From positions 1,612,001 through 1,676,000 of the forward strand of contig NZ_CP039253.1 of assembly GCF_004795915.1 (NCBI RefSeq): DNA of 64,000 nucleotides, in the 5' to 3' direction. A program made the translations under genes and the position numbers. The DNA is from Rhodococcus sp. PAMC28707 (GTDB lineage: Bacteria > Actinomycetota > Actinomycetes > Mycobacteriales > Mycobacteriaceae). The notes under the pieces were generated by a model, which did no database searches, was not told the DNA's origin, and saw only the letters and a program-made list of their open reading frames with translations. This document shows positions 43,501-51,668 of this stretch, in pieces. Each line of letters opens with the position of its first letter. Positions within the stretch are counted from its first letter, which is position 1.

Positions 43501-46500
43501 CTCGAATGTCTTGTTCGGTGCCACGTCGGTTCGGAGCACGATGGTGCCGACGAACATGCCGACCAGGTCGTCGAGTGCGGGTTCGGAGCGTCCCGATACC
43601 GGGGTGCCGATGGCGATGTCGGTGGTGCCGCTGGCTTCGGCGAGCACGGCGGCCAACGCGGCGTGGATCACCACGAACAGTGTTGCGCCCACGCGGTTCG
43701 CGAGTCCGCGGAGGTCGGCGAGCGTGGCAGCGTCGAGTTCGAACGCGATGGGTGCCGGGTTCTGAAAGGGGTTCGGGGTGCCGGTCGGCAGCTCGAGGTA
43801 GTCAGGCAGCCCGGCGAGGGTGCGCCGCCAGTAGGCGAGCTGTTCGGCTGCGACCGAGTCCAGCACGTCCTGCTGCCACAGGCGGTAGTCGGCGTAATCG
43901 ACTGTCAGCGTGGTGAACTCGGGTTGCACGCCGGCCTGTCTGGCGGCCAGAGCGGTGGAGACGTCACGCGCGAGCGGGGCGAGCGAGAGCCCGTCGACGG
44001 CGATGTGATGGGCGACGACCACCAACGCCATCTCGCCGCCGCTGCATACGCCGTCCTGTCCGACATCCTGAACGAGATTGTGTACGACGTTGAACCGCAC
44101 GGGTGGCTCGACGGTCAGGTCGAATCCGGTTTCGGCGAGCAGTTTCGCGTCGGCGTGGCGATCGTCGATCGAGGAGACGACGATCTCGGCGTCGAGCAGC
44201 ATGGCGACCGGGCCGTCCGGGGTGGACGGGTAGACGGTGCGCAGCGGGAGGTGACGTTCGAGCACGTCGATGATCGCGGCCCGGAGAACTGCGAGGTCGG
44301 TGTCCGCGGGCAGCGGCAGTGCGAACGCAATGTTGTAGGCAGCAGAGCTGGGGTCGAAGCGATTCTGCAACCACACCCGTCGCTCGGCGGGAGAGAGGGC
44401 GCCGTGATCACGGGCCTGCGCCCGATGCGCGAGCGCGGGCGGGCTGATGTACGCCTCCGACAGCATGTCGATCGCCGCAGCGAGGGCGCGGGCGTTCGGC
44501 GCTTCGAACAGTGTCCGAACCGGAACGTGGGTGCCCAACGCGGCGCCGATGCGTGAGGTTGCGCGCGTGGCACTCAGCGAATCACCGCCGAGCACGAAGA
44601 AATTGGCGTCCGCGGACGGATCGACGACGTCGAGGGCGTCGGCGAAGATTCCGAGGATGACTTCCTCGGCGAGCGTTCGGGCTGCCGAGAGGTCTCCGGC
44701 TGCCGGGGCAGGCGCGACCAGTGCGGAGAGGTCGACTTTGCCGTTGGCGGTGACGGGGATGCGATCGACTGCGACGATCACGGCCGGCACCATCGACAGC
44801 GGAAGCCGTTCCAACATCCAGGGCGTGAGTTCGCGCTCGTCGGCGCCGACCGCCCAGGCGACCCAGGCCACGATTCGGCCGTCGCGGACGTCGGCGACCG
44901 CGCCCTGGACCGAAGGATGTGCGGTGAGGGCGGATTCGATGTCGCCGAGTTCGACGCGCACCCCACGCAATTGGACTTGGGAGTCGCCGCGTCCACGGTA
45001 GTCGAGGACGCCGGACTCCTGGCGGAGTACGAGATCGCCTGTCCGATAGAGCCGCTGGCCACCGGGGCCTGCGACGAAGCGTTCCGCGGTCAGTGCGGGG
45101 CGGGCACGGTATCCGCGCGCAATCGAGATGCCACCGAGGTACAGCTCGCCGACGCCACCGACCGGGACCGGCTGTAGGCGGGTGTCGAGCACGAGTGCAT
45201 ACACGTGCGGCAGCGGTGTGCCGATGGTGATGCGGTCTCCGGCGTCGAGTGGGTCGGTCAGCGTGGCGACGATGGTGGCCTCGGAAGGGCCGTACGCGTT
45301 GAGCATTCGCCGTCCGGGTGCCCAGGCGTCGACCACTGCGCTTCCGAGTACGTCTCCGCCGACGGCCACGGTGGTGACACCGGCAACCGGGGGGACGGTC
45401 GCGAGCACGGCGGGTGTGGACAGGTAGTGGGTGACGGAGTGGGCGGTGAGGAACCGGCCCATCTCGTCCCCGTCGAGTATCCCGGTGGGTGCGATGACCA
45501 TGGTGGCGCCTGCTCCGAAAGCCAGCACCAATTCCAGCACGGCGGCGTCGAAGTTCGTCGAGTACCCGTGCAGCACCCGCGAGGAAGCGGTGACGTCGTA
45601 GCGCGAAACTACTTGCTGCGCCAGTGCATACACAGCCGCATGCGTCACCGTCACAGGCTTCGGCATCCCGGTGGATCCCGAGGTATGGACGACGTAGGCG
45701 GGGTGGGCAGGGAGTAGCGTCGCAGCGCGGTCGGCGTCGACCAGGGGGCTGTCGTCGAAAGCCTCGGCGGCCGATTCATCAAGCCACAGCACGCCCGCTT
45801 CGACACCGCCGAAGCCCAGGTGGGTGCCGGTGAGGATCTGCTCGCGTCGCAGCGCCGGGTAGCTCGGATCGACCGGCAGGAACGCAGCGCCGGACTTCAC
45901 CACTGCCCACAGGGCCACGATGTACTCCGCGGATCGTGCGAGCGAGAGTGCCACAGTGGTCTCCGGTACAGCACCTCGGTCGATCAGCAGGCGCGCCATC
46001 CGGTTGGATCGGCTGTCCAGTTCGCGGTAGGTCAGCGTCGATTCACCGTCCAGTGCACTGTGATCGGGAGTCTCGATTGCCAGCACATCCAGCAGAGTTC
46101 CCGTTGCAACATGGTCGGGTTGCGCAGGGCGAGAGCCGAGTTCGATATCTCCCACCACGACGGCGGGGTTCTCCACGACTGCTTCGAGGATGCTGACGAA
46201 TGCTGCGGCGAAGCGCTCGACGGTCGCCCGGTCGTACAGGTCTTTCGCGTATTCGATGTCGCCCGCGATGCCGTCGGTGGTTTCGGTGACGACGACGTTG
46301 AGGTCGAATTCGGAGGTGTGGGTGGAGATGGGCAACACAGTGACCGGGAGGTCCTCGATCGACTGGTGGCGGGCATTGTCGAATGCCAGCATCACTTGGA
46401 ACAGTGGGTGGCGGTCGAGGGATCGATCCGTACTCAGTGCGTCGACGATCCGCTCGAACGGCAGGTCGGAGTGGGCGAACGCGTCGAGATCTGCGTGCCG

Positions 46501-49500
46501 AACACTCTCGAGGAGTTCGGTGAAGGTGCCGTCGCGGTCCACCTCGACCGCCAACGGCACGGTGCCGACGAACATTCCGACCATGTCGTCGAGCGCTGCG
46601 TGCCCGCGACCGGCCGAGGGTGAACCCAGGACGGTGCGGTCGCAATCGCTGAAGCGACTCAGAGTCAGGGCAAGTGCGGCATGGACGACCATGAACGTCG
46701 TCGCGTTCTCACCGAGCGCGAGAGCGCGAATCTGGGCGTGTACTTCGGTGCCGATCGCGACGGGGACGCCTGCTGTCTGCATCGACTGCACGGCCGGGCG
46801 CGGACGATCGGTCGGCAGCCCCGCACTGGGCCGATCCAGAGCATCGAGTGCGGTTGTCCAATAACGCAATTGACCTTCCGCGGCGGCGTCGACGACAGCT
46901 CTGTTCCACACCGCGTACTGGCTGTACTGGGCTTGCAGTCGCGGCCATGTGGGGGCATGCCCGGCGGTGCGTGCGGCGTACGCGACGGTGAAGTCGCGGA
47001 CGAGAGGATCGATCGACCACCCGTCGACCGAGATGTGATGCATGACGATGACGACAACCGTCGCCTCGGGCGAACCCTCGTGCGAGGAGACGGCGAGTAG
47101 CGAGGCGCGGATGGGGACCTCGGCAGCGACGTCGAAACCCTTCGATGCCAGTTCGGCGATCGCGTTTTCGAGTTCGCCGGGTCCTACTTCGCTGGTGCGG
47201 ATCTCGGGCAGAACACCTGCCGTGGGCAGCACTACCTGGCGTGGGCCGTTGCCGTCGTCGGGGAAGTAGGTGCGCAGCGACTCGTGCCGTTCGAGCACGT
47301 CACGCAGCGCAGCGATGACGAGGCTCGGGTCTCCACCCGAAGGCAACTGCACGGCCACCGGCATGTTGTATGCGGGCGAGGCCGAATCGAACTGGTTGAG
47401 GAACCACATCCGCTGCTGCGAGTAGGACAGCGGCACCCGCTCGGGCATCACGGTGTCGAGCAGATCGAGCGAATCTCGCTGATCGAGCGCCGAATCGATG
47501 GCAACCGCGATCGCGGCGACGGTCGGTGCGTCGAACAGGACGGGCAGCGTGACCGCGGAGCCGAGCCTGGCCACGACTCGTGTGGCGCTCAGGGAGTCAC
47601 CACCGAGCTCGAAGAACGAGTGGGTGCGGCCGACGGTCGGTACGTCCAGCACCTCGGCGAACACGGCGGCGACGGCGCGTTCGGTATCGGTCTGCGGGGC
47701 AACGTATTCGGTGATCGTCGTCGGTGCCGGGTCTGGTAGTGCCCGGCGGTCGAGCTTGCCGCTCACCGAGAGGGGTAACGCATCGAGTTCGACGATGCGG
47801 TCCGGAACCATCCACGCCGGAAGCGCGCCGCGCAGGTGCGCACTCAAGTCTGCGGTCTCGCCGACGACATACGCGACGAGGTGGTCTTCACGAACGTCGA
47901 CGGCAACGGCGTCGACACCCGCCAGTTGCAGTGCGACCGATTCGATTTCGCCGAGTTCGACCCGACGGCCGTGTAGCTGGAGCTGCTGATCGGCGCGGCC
48001 CAGGTATTCGAGTGACGTACCGGAAATTGACCATCGCACCAGATCTCCTGTGCGATAGAGCCTTCGACTGGGCGCAGCCGGATCGGCCACGAAACGGCTC
48101 GCGGTGACGCCGGGTTGCCCGTCGTATCCTCGCGCGAGAGAGTCACCGCCGAGATAGAGCTCGCCGATGCCGCCGTACGGGGCGGGGCGCAACCGGCTGT
48201 CGAGTACGAGCGCGCGGACTCCGGGCAGCGGGCCACCGATGGTGATCCGTTTTCCGACGGTCATGGGTGCGGAGAGCGTAGCGAGGACGGTTGCCTCGGT
48301 CGGGCCGTAGGCGTCGAGCATGTCGGGGCCGGCGTCGGCGAACCGGTCGCGTAGCGCGGGCGGGCATGCTTCACCGCCGACGTCGAATACCTCGAGGCCT
48401 TTGATGTCCAAAGGATCGAGCGTCGCGAGGACAGTCGGAGAGGTAATGAGGTGCGTGATGCGTTCTTCGGCCAGGAGGTCGGCGAGCGCCGGGCCCGCGT
48501 ACACGTCGGCGGGTGCGATGACCAGCGTGGCACCGGCAGCGAAAGCGCCCAGGATTTCCTGGATGGACGCGTCGAACACCGGCGACGCCAGGTGCAGTAC
48601 CCGCGAGTCCGGTGAGACCGAGTATCGATCCACCACCGCTGTGGCGAGCTGCGCGAGCCCGCGATGACCGACGCTGACGGCCTTGGGCTTTCCGGTCGAA
48701 CCGGAGGTATGGATGACATACGCCTCGTTGTCGAGGTGAACCCGGCGAGCCTGAAAGGGCAGGGGTTCGGCGTCGAGGAGGTCTTCGATGGCCAGCCACT
48801 CGACTGTGCCGGGGAGCGTGCCGAGCAGTGCGCGCTCGGTGATGCCGACGCGCACTCCGGTGCTGCCGAGCATGGAGGTCAACCGGTCGGTCGGATCGTG
48901 CGGATCGACGGGCACGAACGATGCGCCCGCCACCGATACCGACCACAGCGCCAGTACGGAGTGCATCGAGCGGTCCAGCGCGATCGCGATCCGCGTCTCG
49001 GGTGAGGTAAGGAAAGGCGAAAGCTGTCCCGCGATATGCTCTGCACGAGAGATGAATTCGACGCCCGTGAGCTCCTGCCCGGCGTAGCGGACAACGCCGG
49101 ACTCCCGGAGCAACTCGGGCAGCAGAACAGGCGGCGGCCCCTGCGAGTCCTCGGCGAGCAGCGCTTTCTCTTCGGCGCGCGAGAGCACGGTCAGGTCCGC
49201 GAGCGGCGACCCGTCCGGTGCCGCGAGAACGGTACGCAGCAGCTCGAGGAACCGCTGATGGTGTGTGCTCAGTTCCTCGGTGCTATAGATCGCGGGGTTA
49301 CCGAGGAAGTCGACGCGGGTGCTGGCGCCGGCGACCCCTGGGTAGACGTTGACCATCATGTCGTCGATCGGACCACTGGAGAGCACACGATATTCGCCGA
49401 TGACGTCGCCGAGCCTGATTGTGCTGTCGTACATCATGATGTTCACGGTCGGACCGAAAGCTCCGCGGCCGGCGGAGGTACTGCCCTCGAACCCGCCGTC

Positions 49501-50532
49501 GGTTTCACGCTGCATGTCCTCGACGCGGAACCGCTGATGCCGCAGCGCGCCGGTGAGCTCGACCTGGATGCGACGCAGTAGTTCCTCGATGGTGACGTCC
49601 GGGTCCACGCCGATGCGCAGCGGCACGATGTTGGACATCATCCCGGAGGAGTCGCGCAGTTTGGTGGTCGCGCGGCCCGAGACGGGGAGGCTGAGCATGA
49701 CGTCGTCGGTACCGGTCATCCGCGCGAGGTACAACGCGAACGTCGCGAGCACGACCGGGACGTCGGAAGAGTTGTAGCGCTGGGCGAGCGCGGCCATTGC
49801 GCCGGTGAGCGCGTCGTCGAGCACTGCGCCGACGCTGATCGAGACGGCGCTGGGCGCCGCCGCACCGGAATGCGAGGTGCCTGCAAGACGTGGCGCATCG
49901 GCGTGACCGGCGAGCCGGCCGACCCAGTATTCGCGGTCGGCTTCATAGCGCGTGGAACCGACGTAGGCGGTTTCGTAGTCGTAGATCGCCCGGACACCGA
50001 CGGCGCGGGTCTTGGGGACGTCGGCGCCGGTCAGCAGGGCCGTGTACGCGGCGGCGGTACGCTCCTGAACGGAGATTGCACCCAAGCCGTCCATGACCAC
50101 GTGGTGGGCTCGGCTGTACCAGAAATAATGTGCGTCGCCGACCTGCATGATCTCCGAGGCGATCAGCTGATCGCGGACCAAGTCGACGGGCTTTCGGTAT
50201 TGCTCGTCCATGTAGCGGTGGGCGTAGCCGACGGGGTCGCTCTCCTCGCGAAGGTCGCGGTAGATCATGGCGTAGGGAACGTTGAGGTCGAACCATTGAT
50301 ACGGCTGCCCGTCGTCTTCACCCAAGCGCACGCCAGGCGATTCGAGCTCGCGGCAGGCGATGTCGGTTGCCCGGATCAATGTGGCGGGGTCGATCTCGCC
50401 ACGGATCTCGACGAACTGGGCGATGGTGAACGGAACCCCCGGCGCCAGCTTCTGGGCGAAGTAGATATTGAGCTGGGCGGGCGACAGCGGGAACAAGTCG
50501 ATCCCGCTGGGGGCACCTTTCACTGACGACAC
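40585..50532 (-). CDS. trimodular nonribosomal peptide synthetase (C-A-T)x3-TE
   Basis: A 3315-residue NRPS. Modules: C1 (HHVVMDG near 143), A1 (TSGSTG near 605), T1 (Ser980 in GGDSL); C2 (HHISVDG near 1166), A2 (near 1615), T2 (Ser1985); C3 (HHIAVDG near 2172), A3 (near 2643), T3 (Ser3021 in GGHSL); thioesterase with Ser3151 in GWSLGG. No epimerisation or methylation domain is present. It begins with a C domain, which suggests an N-acylated (lipo)peptide. Hand-aligned specificity codes are DAQIDGAVLK, DALLAGAIVK and DAFCIAAVMK; they match no substrate I can name, but all have Asp at position 235, so alpha-amino acids. A3 carries an 18-bp tandem duplication. GTG 50532 has GGAGGGG eight bases upstream. 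No MbtH gene nearby. Confidence 0.95.
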   Translation of the reverse strand: MSSVKGAPSGIDLFPLSPAQLNIYFAQKLAPGVPFTIAQFVEIRGEIDPATLIRATDIACRELESPGVRLGEDDGQPYQWFDLNVPYAMIYRDLREESDPVGYAHRYMDEQYRKPVDLVRDQLIASEIMQVGDAHYFWYSRAHHVVMDGLGAISVQERTAAAYTALLTGADVPKTRAVGVRAIYDYETAYVGSTRYEADREYWVGRLAGHADAPRLAGTSHSGAAAPSAVSISVGAVLDDALTGAMAALAQRYNSSDVPVVLATFALYLARMTGTDDVMLSLPVSGRATTKLRDSSGMMSNIVPLRIGVDPDVTIEELLRRIQVELTGALRHQRFRVEDMQRETDGGFEGSTSAGRGAFGPTVNIMMYDSTIRLGDVIGEYRVLSSGPIDDMMVNVYPGVAGASTRVDFLGNPAIYSTEELSTHHQRFLELLRTVLAAPDGSPLADLTVLSRAEEKALLAEDSQGPPPVLLPELLRESGVVRYAGQELTGVEFISRAEHIAGQLSPFLTSPETRIAIALDRSMHSVLALWSVSVAGASFVPVDPHDPTDRLTSMLGSTGVRVGITERALLGTLPGTVEWLAIEDLLDAEPLPFQARRVHLDNEAYVIHTSGSTGKPKAVSVGHRGLAQLATAVVDRYSVSPDSRVLHLASPVFDASIQEILGAFAAGATLVIAPADVYAGPALADLLAEERITHLITSPTVLATLDPLDIKGLEVFDVGGEACPPALRDRFADAGPDMLDAYGPTEATVLATLSAPMTVGKRITIGGPLPGVRALVLDSRLRPAPYGGIGELYLGGDSLARGYDGQPGVTASRFVADPAAPSRRLYRTGDLVRWSISGTSLEYLGRADQQLQLHGRRVELGEIESVALQLAGVDAVAVDVREDHLVAYVVGETADLSAHLRGALPAWMVPDRIVELDALPLSVSGKLDRRALPDPAPTTITEYVAPQTDTERAVAAVFAEVLDVPTVGRTHSFFELGGDSLSATRVVARLGSAVTLPVLFDAPTVAAIAVAIDSALDQRDSLDLLDTVMPERVPLSYSQQRMWFLNQFDSASPAYNMPVAVQLPSGGDPSLVIAALRDVLERHESLRTYFPDDGNGPRQVVLPTAGVLPEIRTSEVGPGELENAIAELASKGFDVAAEVPIRASLLAVSSHEGSPEATVVVIVMHHISVDGWSIDPLVRDFTVAYAARTAGHAPTWPRLQAQYSQYAVWNRAVVDAAAEGQLRYWTTALDALDRPSAGLPTDRPRPAVQSMQTAGVPVAIGTEVHAQIRALALGENATTFMVVHAALALTLSRFSDCDRTVLGSPSAGRGHAALDDMVGMFVGTVPLAVEVDRDGTFTELLESVRHADLDAFAHSDLPFERIVDALSTDRSLDRHPLFQVMLAFDNARHQSIEDLPVTVLPISTHTSEFDLNVVVTETTDGIAGDIEYAKDLYDRATVERFAAAFVSILEAVVENPAVVVGDIELGSRPAQPDHVATGTLLDVLAIETPDHSALDGESTLTYRELDSRSNRMARLLIDRGAVPETTVALSLARSAEYIVALWAVVKSGAAFLPVDPSYPALRREQILTGTHLGFGGVEAGVLWLDESAAEAFDDSPLVDADRAATLLPAHPAYVVHTSGSTGMPKPVTVTHAAVYALAQQVVSRYDVTASSRVLHGYSTNFDAAVLELVLAFGAGATMVIAPTGILDGDEMGRFLTAHSVTHYLSTPAVLATVPPVAGVTTVAVGGDVLGSAVVDAWAPGRRMLNAYGPSEATIVATLTDPLDAGDRITIGTPLPHVYALVLDTRLQPVPVGGVGELYLGGISIARGYRARPALTAERFVAGPGGQRLYRTGDLVLRQESGVLDYRGRGDSQVQLRGVRVELGDIESALTAHPSVQGAVADVRDGRIVAWVAWAVGADERELTPWMLERLPLSMVPAVIVAVDRIPVTANGKVDLSALVAPAPAAGDLSAARTLAEEVILGIFADALDVVDPSADANFFVLGGDSLSATRATSRIGAALGTHVPVRTLFEAPNARALAAAIDMLSEAYISPPALAHRAQARDHGALSPAERRVWLQNRFDPSSAAYNIAFALPLPADTDLAVLRAAIIDVLERHLPLRTVYPSTPDGPVAMLLDAEIVVSSIDDRHADAKLLAETGFDLTVEPPVRFNVVHNLVQDVGQDGVCSGGEMALVVVAHHIAVDGLSLAPLARDVSTALAARQAGVQPEFTTLTVDYADYRLWQQDVLDSVAAEQLAYWRRTLAGLPDYLELPTGTPNPFQNPAPIAFELDAATLADLRGLANRVGATLFVVIHAALAAVLAEASGTTDIAIGTPVSGRSEPALDDLVGMFVGTIVLRTDVAPNKTFEQFVTDVRDRDLDAFAHSAVPFDWVVEAVEPTRAIDSHPLFQVLLAVGALEIPTFELGTGEVSPQRIDISENQFDLEFVIEHTVDGLRGQLGYSGDRFERSVCIALAERLESVLRLVAARPDIELGSLDFLAARPDVVSHTDGAEDRYTLGTLVRRAAETWPDATVVVDNGESLTYAELDRRSNVLMDNIIAEGAGPGTLVAVALPRSADLVAALWAVAKSGAGYLPIDPNHPATRIEEILEHAQPVTGITRAALAPVGGRWVTVDGLASSPEPALLRSYFEDTAYFEDTAYLDDTAYVIYTSGSTGAPKGVRVTHRGIADLVQSQRDTFGVETESRVLQFASPGFDASIFEMLLAFGVGAAVVVVPAEVYAGRELETFITSTAVTHVCLTPTVLQITDPAATPTVDVVIMAGEAANAELVQRWSHSSTVFNAYGPTEATVMGTCTPALKNPAAVTIGGPVRGFDAVVLDARLRPVPDNVVGELYLGGPGLAEGYLSQPGLTASRFVPNMLGDKSKRLYRTGDLVRWVEHRNARELEYLGRVDSQVKIRGHRVELAEVEAALLRHPDVEQACVVGHDHSLAAYIAGDTDAGVVREFLTRTIPAYMVPSSVTVVDTLPMSISGKVDARALPEPTLATVVHLAPSTPLEWSVRASFAEVLEIDADRIGVDDNFFDLGGHSLSVVRVIDNLGDELGRPVPVSWLLTHPTAASLAAKLDGLGDAGDDVFDVVLPLRVEGEREPLFCIHPAIGIAWSYLSLLSVTDRPLYGLQVPGIASGEPSPASIDAFAARYVREIRAVQPTGPYHLLGWSLGGVIAHAVATVLQSSGEEVASLALLDPQLSVPTDVPADAVDFGVEDLARQLGVTGSSFEDIVTQLRYTRSELGFLTSDHLRRMYAPVVAAPRWVAAHRPRIYDGDVVYFAARGSHGSQQWEQYVGGHLSVVRIDAEHEDLLGEASAHTIGRAIGTTSVAEGVA
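42614..42667. repeat. three tandem 18-bp units inside the NRPS
   Basis: Units 42614-42631, 42632-42649 and 42650-42667 (consensus GCGGTGTCTTCGAAATAC) encode repeated FEDTAY or LDDTAY directly before the A3 core YVIYTSGSTG. The normal family sequence has one such unit (DDxAYVIYTSGSTG), so 12 residues are extra. Confidence 0.8.
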
Positions 50533-50590
50533 TTCGGCTACCCCTCCTCACAGTCCTTTGCGCCGGCGGCACAATCTTCACTCCGGAAGA

Positions 50591-50608
50591 ACGTTGCTGA
50601 AGCAACGT
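50591..50608. promoter_or_regulatory. 18-bp palindrome upstream of the NRPS
   Basis: ACGTTGCT and AGCAACGT form perfect 8-bp arms around GA, 59 bases before the NRPS start. It could be an operator or a leader hairpin. The surrounding 256-base gap (50533-50788) is unusually AT-rich and has no gene; no clear -35/-10 pair could be chosen. Confidence 0.5.
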
Positions 50609-50788
50609 CGATCAGTAGCGCCCAATTACAAACTAGTGGACCGGAGGTATTTTGCTCTACTCGTCCAATGCGACTTCCGTGATATTAACCGTTGCGGACA
50701 CAGTGCATTTCGGTGAAAACTAGGTGAGTCATATTGAAAAGCGCCATTCCGCTTGTTTCTGGTTATTTCCCTGAATATTTAATGAAGT

Positions 50789-51373
50789 TCAGGGGCCGTA
50801 CCGTACTGCGGCGACTGTCCGGTACAGGATGCGGATGTCGCGGGCGAGCGACCACGAGTCCACATAATTGCGATCTAGCATCGCCGCGTCCGGTCCGGAG
50901 ATGTCCGCGCGGGGCGCCAGCACCCACAGTCCGGTGATTCCTGGACGGCAGTCGGCGGGTACTTCCACATCGGGAATGCCGGGCCGATCCGTGGCGGGTC
51001 GCGGCCCGACCATGCTCATGTCACCCCGAAGAACGTTGATCAGCTCGGGCAGATGATCCATGCCCAGCTTCGTCAGCAGCACGCCCAGCCGCTGCTCAGG
51101 AGGCGTCCTGAAGCTCAGGAGCTGGAAACGGATGCCTCGACGACCGATCCTCGTCGTGGACGCGAACGTGGGCTCACCCTCGGCGCCACTGGTCAGAATC
51201 ACGCATCCGAGGAATACCGGCGCCAGCACTATCAGGATTGTGGCGGCCACCACCCTGTCGAATATGATCTTGGTCGCAGATTGCACCGGATCGAGCCGCG
51301 TGGGCCCCGCCGATCCGCCCTGTTGTGGTATCGAGGGGTCCGAACCGGACCCTCCCGAACTACAGCGGATCAC
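50789..51373 (-). CDS. short sugar-phosphate transferase (monotopic PGT) with altered dyad
   Basis: A 194-residue protein of the PglC/WbaP-catalytic-domain type: a hydrophobic re-entrant helix (about 36-60, IIFDRVVAATILIVLAPVFLG), then MDHLPELINVLRGDMSMVGPRP and CRPGITGLWVLAPR. The family moves a phosphosugar from a nucleotide to polyprenyl phosphate. The essential Asp-Glu dyad (normally DELPQ) reads Asp106-His107, and the segment between FRT and the dyad is about 25 residues shorter than usual. It may be changed in function or inactive. GTG 51373 has GGGAG upstream. First gene of the NRPS operon. Confidence 0.8.
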   Translation of the reverse strand: MIRCSSGGSGSDPSIPQQGGSAGPTRLDPVQSATKIIFDRVVAATILIVLAPVFLGCVILTSGAEGEPTFASTTRIGRRGIRFQLLSFRTPPEQRLGVLLTKLGMDHLPELINVLRGDMSMVGPRPATDRPGIPDVEVPADCRPGITGLWVLAPRADISGPDAAMLDRNYVDSWSLARDIRILYRTVAAVRYGP

Positions 51374-51535
51374 TCTCCCGACTCCCTTCTCCGAACGAGA
51401 CGGCCTCCCCGAGACCGACAGAATGTTATCGCGAGTAACCGACCATCACGTTACAATCTCGGAGCACTCGAGTCGGTTCTTTACACGATCGTATTAATTG
51501 CCGACATCGACGATCATTCAATCGAATTACCCACT

Positions 51536-51565
51536 ACCTCAATACCCACGACCTCAATACCCACT
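51536..51565. repeat. 15-bp tandem repeat upstream of DUF4012 gene
   Basis: ACCTCAATACCCACG (51536-51550) and ACCTCAATACCCACT (51551-51565) are adjacent, with a further partial copy (TTACCCACT) just before. They lie in the 295-base gap between the divergent sugar transferase and DUF4012 genes, which has no other gene; the part at 51374-51535 is AT-rich and probably holds both promoters. Confidence 0.65.
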
Positions 51566-51668
51566 ACCGACGTCGACGCACTAGTCTTCCCACGGGCGTG
51601 AATATCTCCTTTTCGCAATAACCGCGCCCTTCACTCGAACCATCCCAAGCAACAGGAGCCCCGTCGAC

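Noticed and set aside
41770-44556. Two long plus-strand frames (41770-42987 and 43390-44556) opposite the NRPS
   Set aside because: Their sequence is the mirror of conserved NRPS motifs, Gly/Arg/Val-rich and without ribosome-binding sites.
50769-50794. CCCTGAA / TTCAGGG inverted repeat at the end of the sugar transferase gene
   Set aside because: The stem is only 7 bp, AT-rich, and contains the stop codon; too weak to call a terminator inside an operon.
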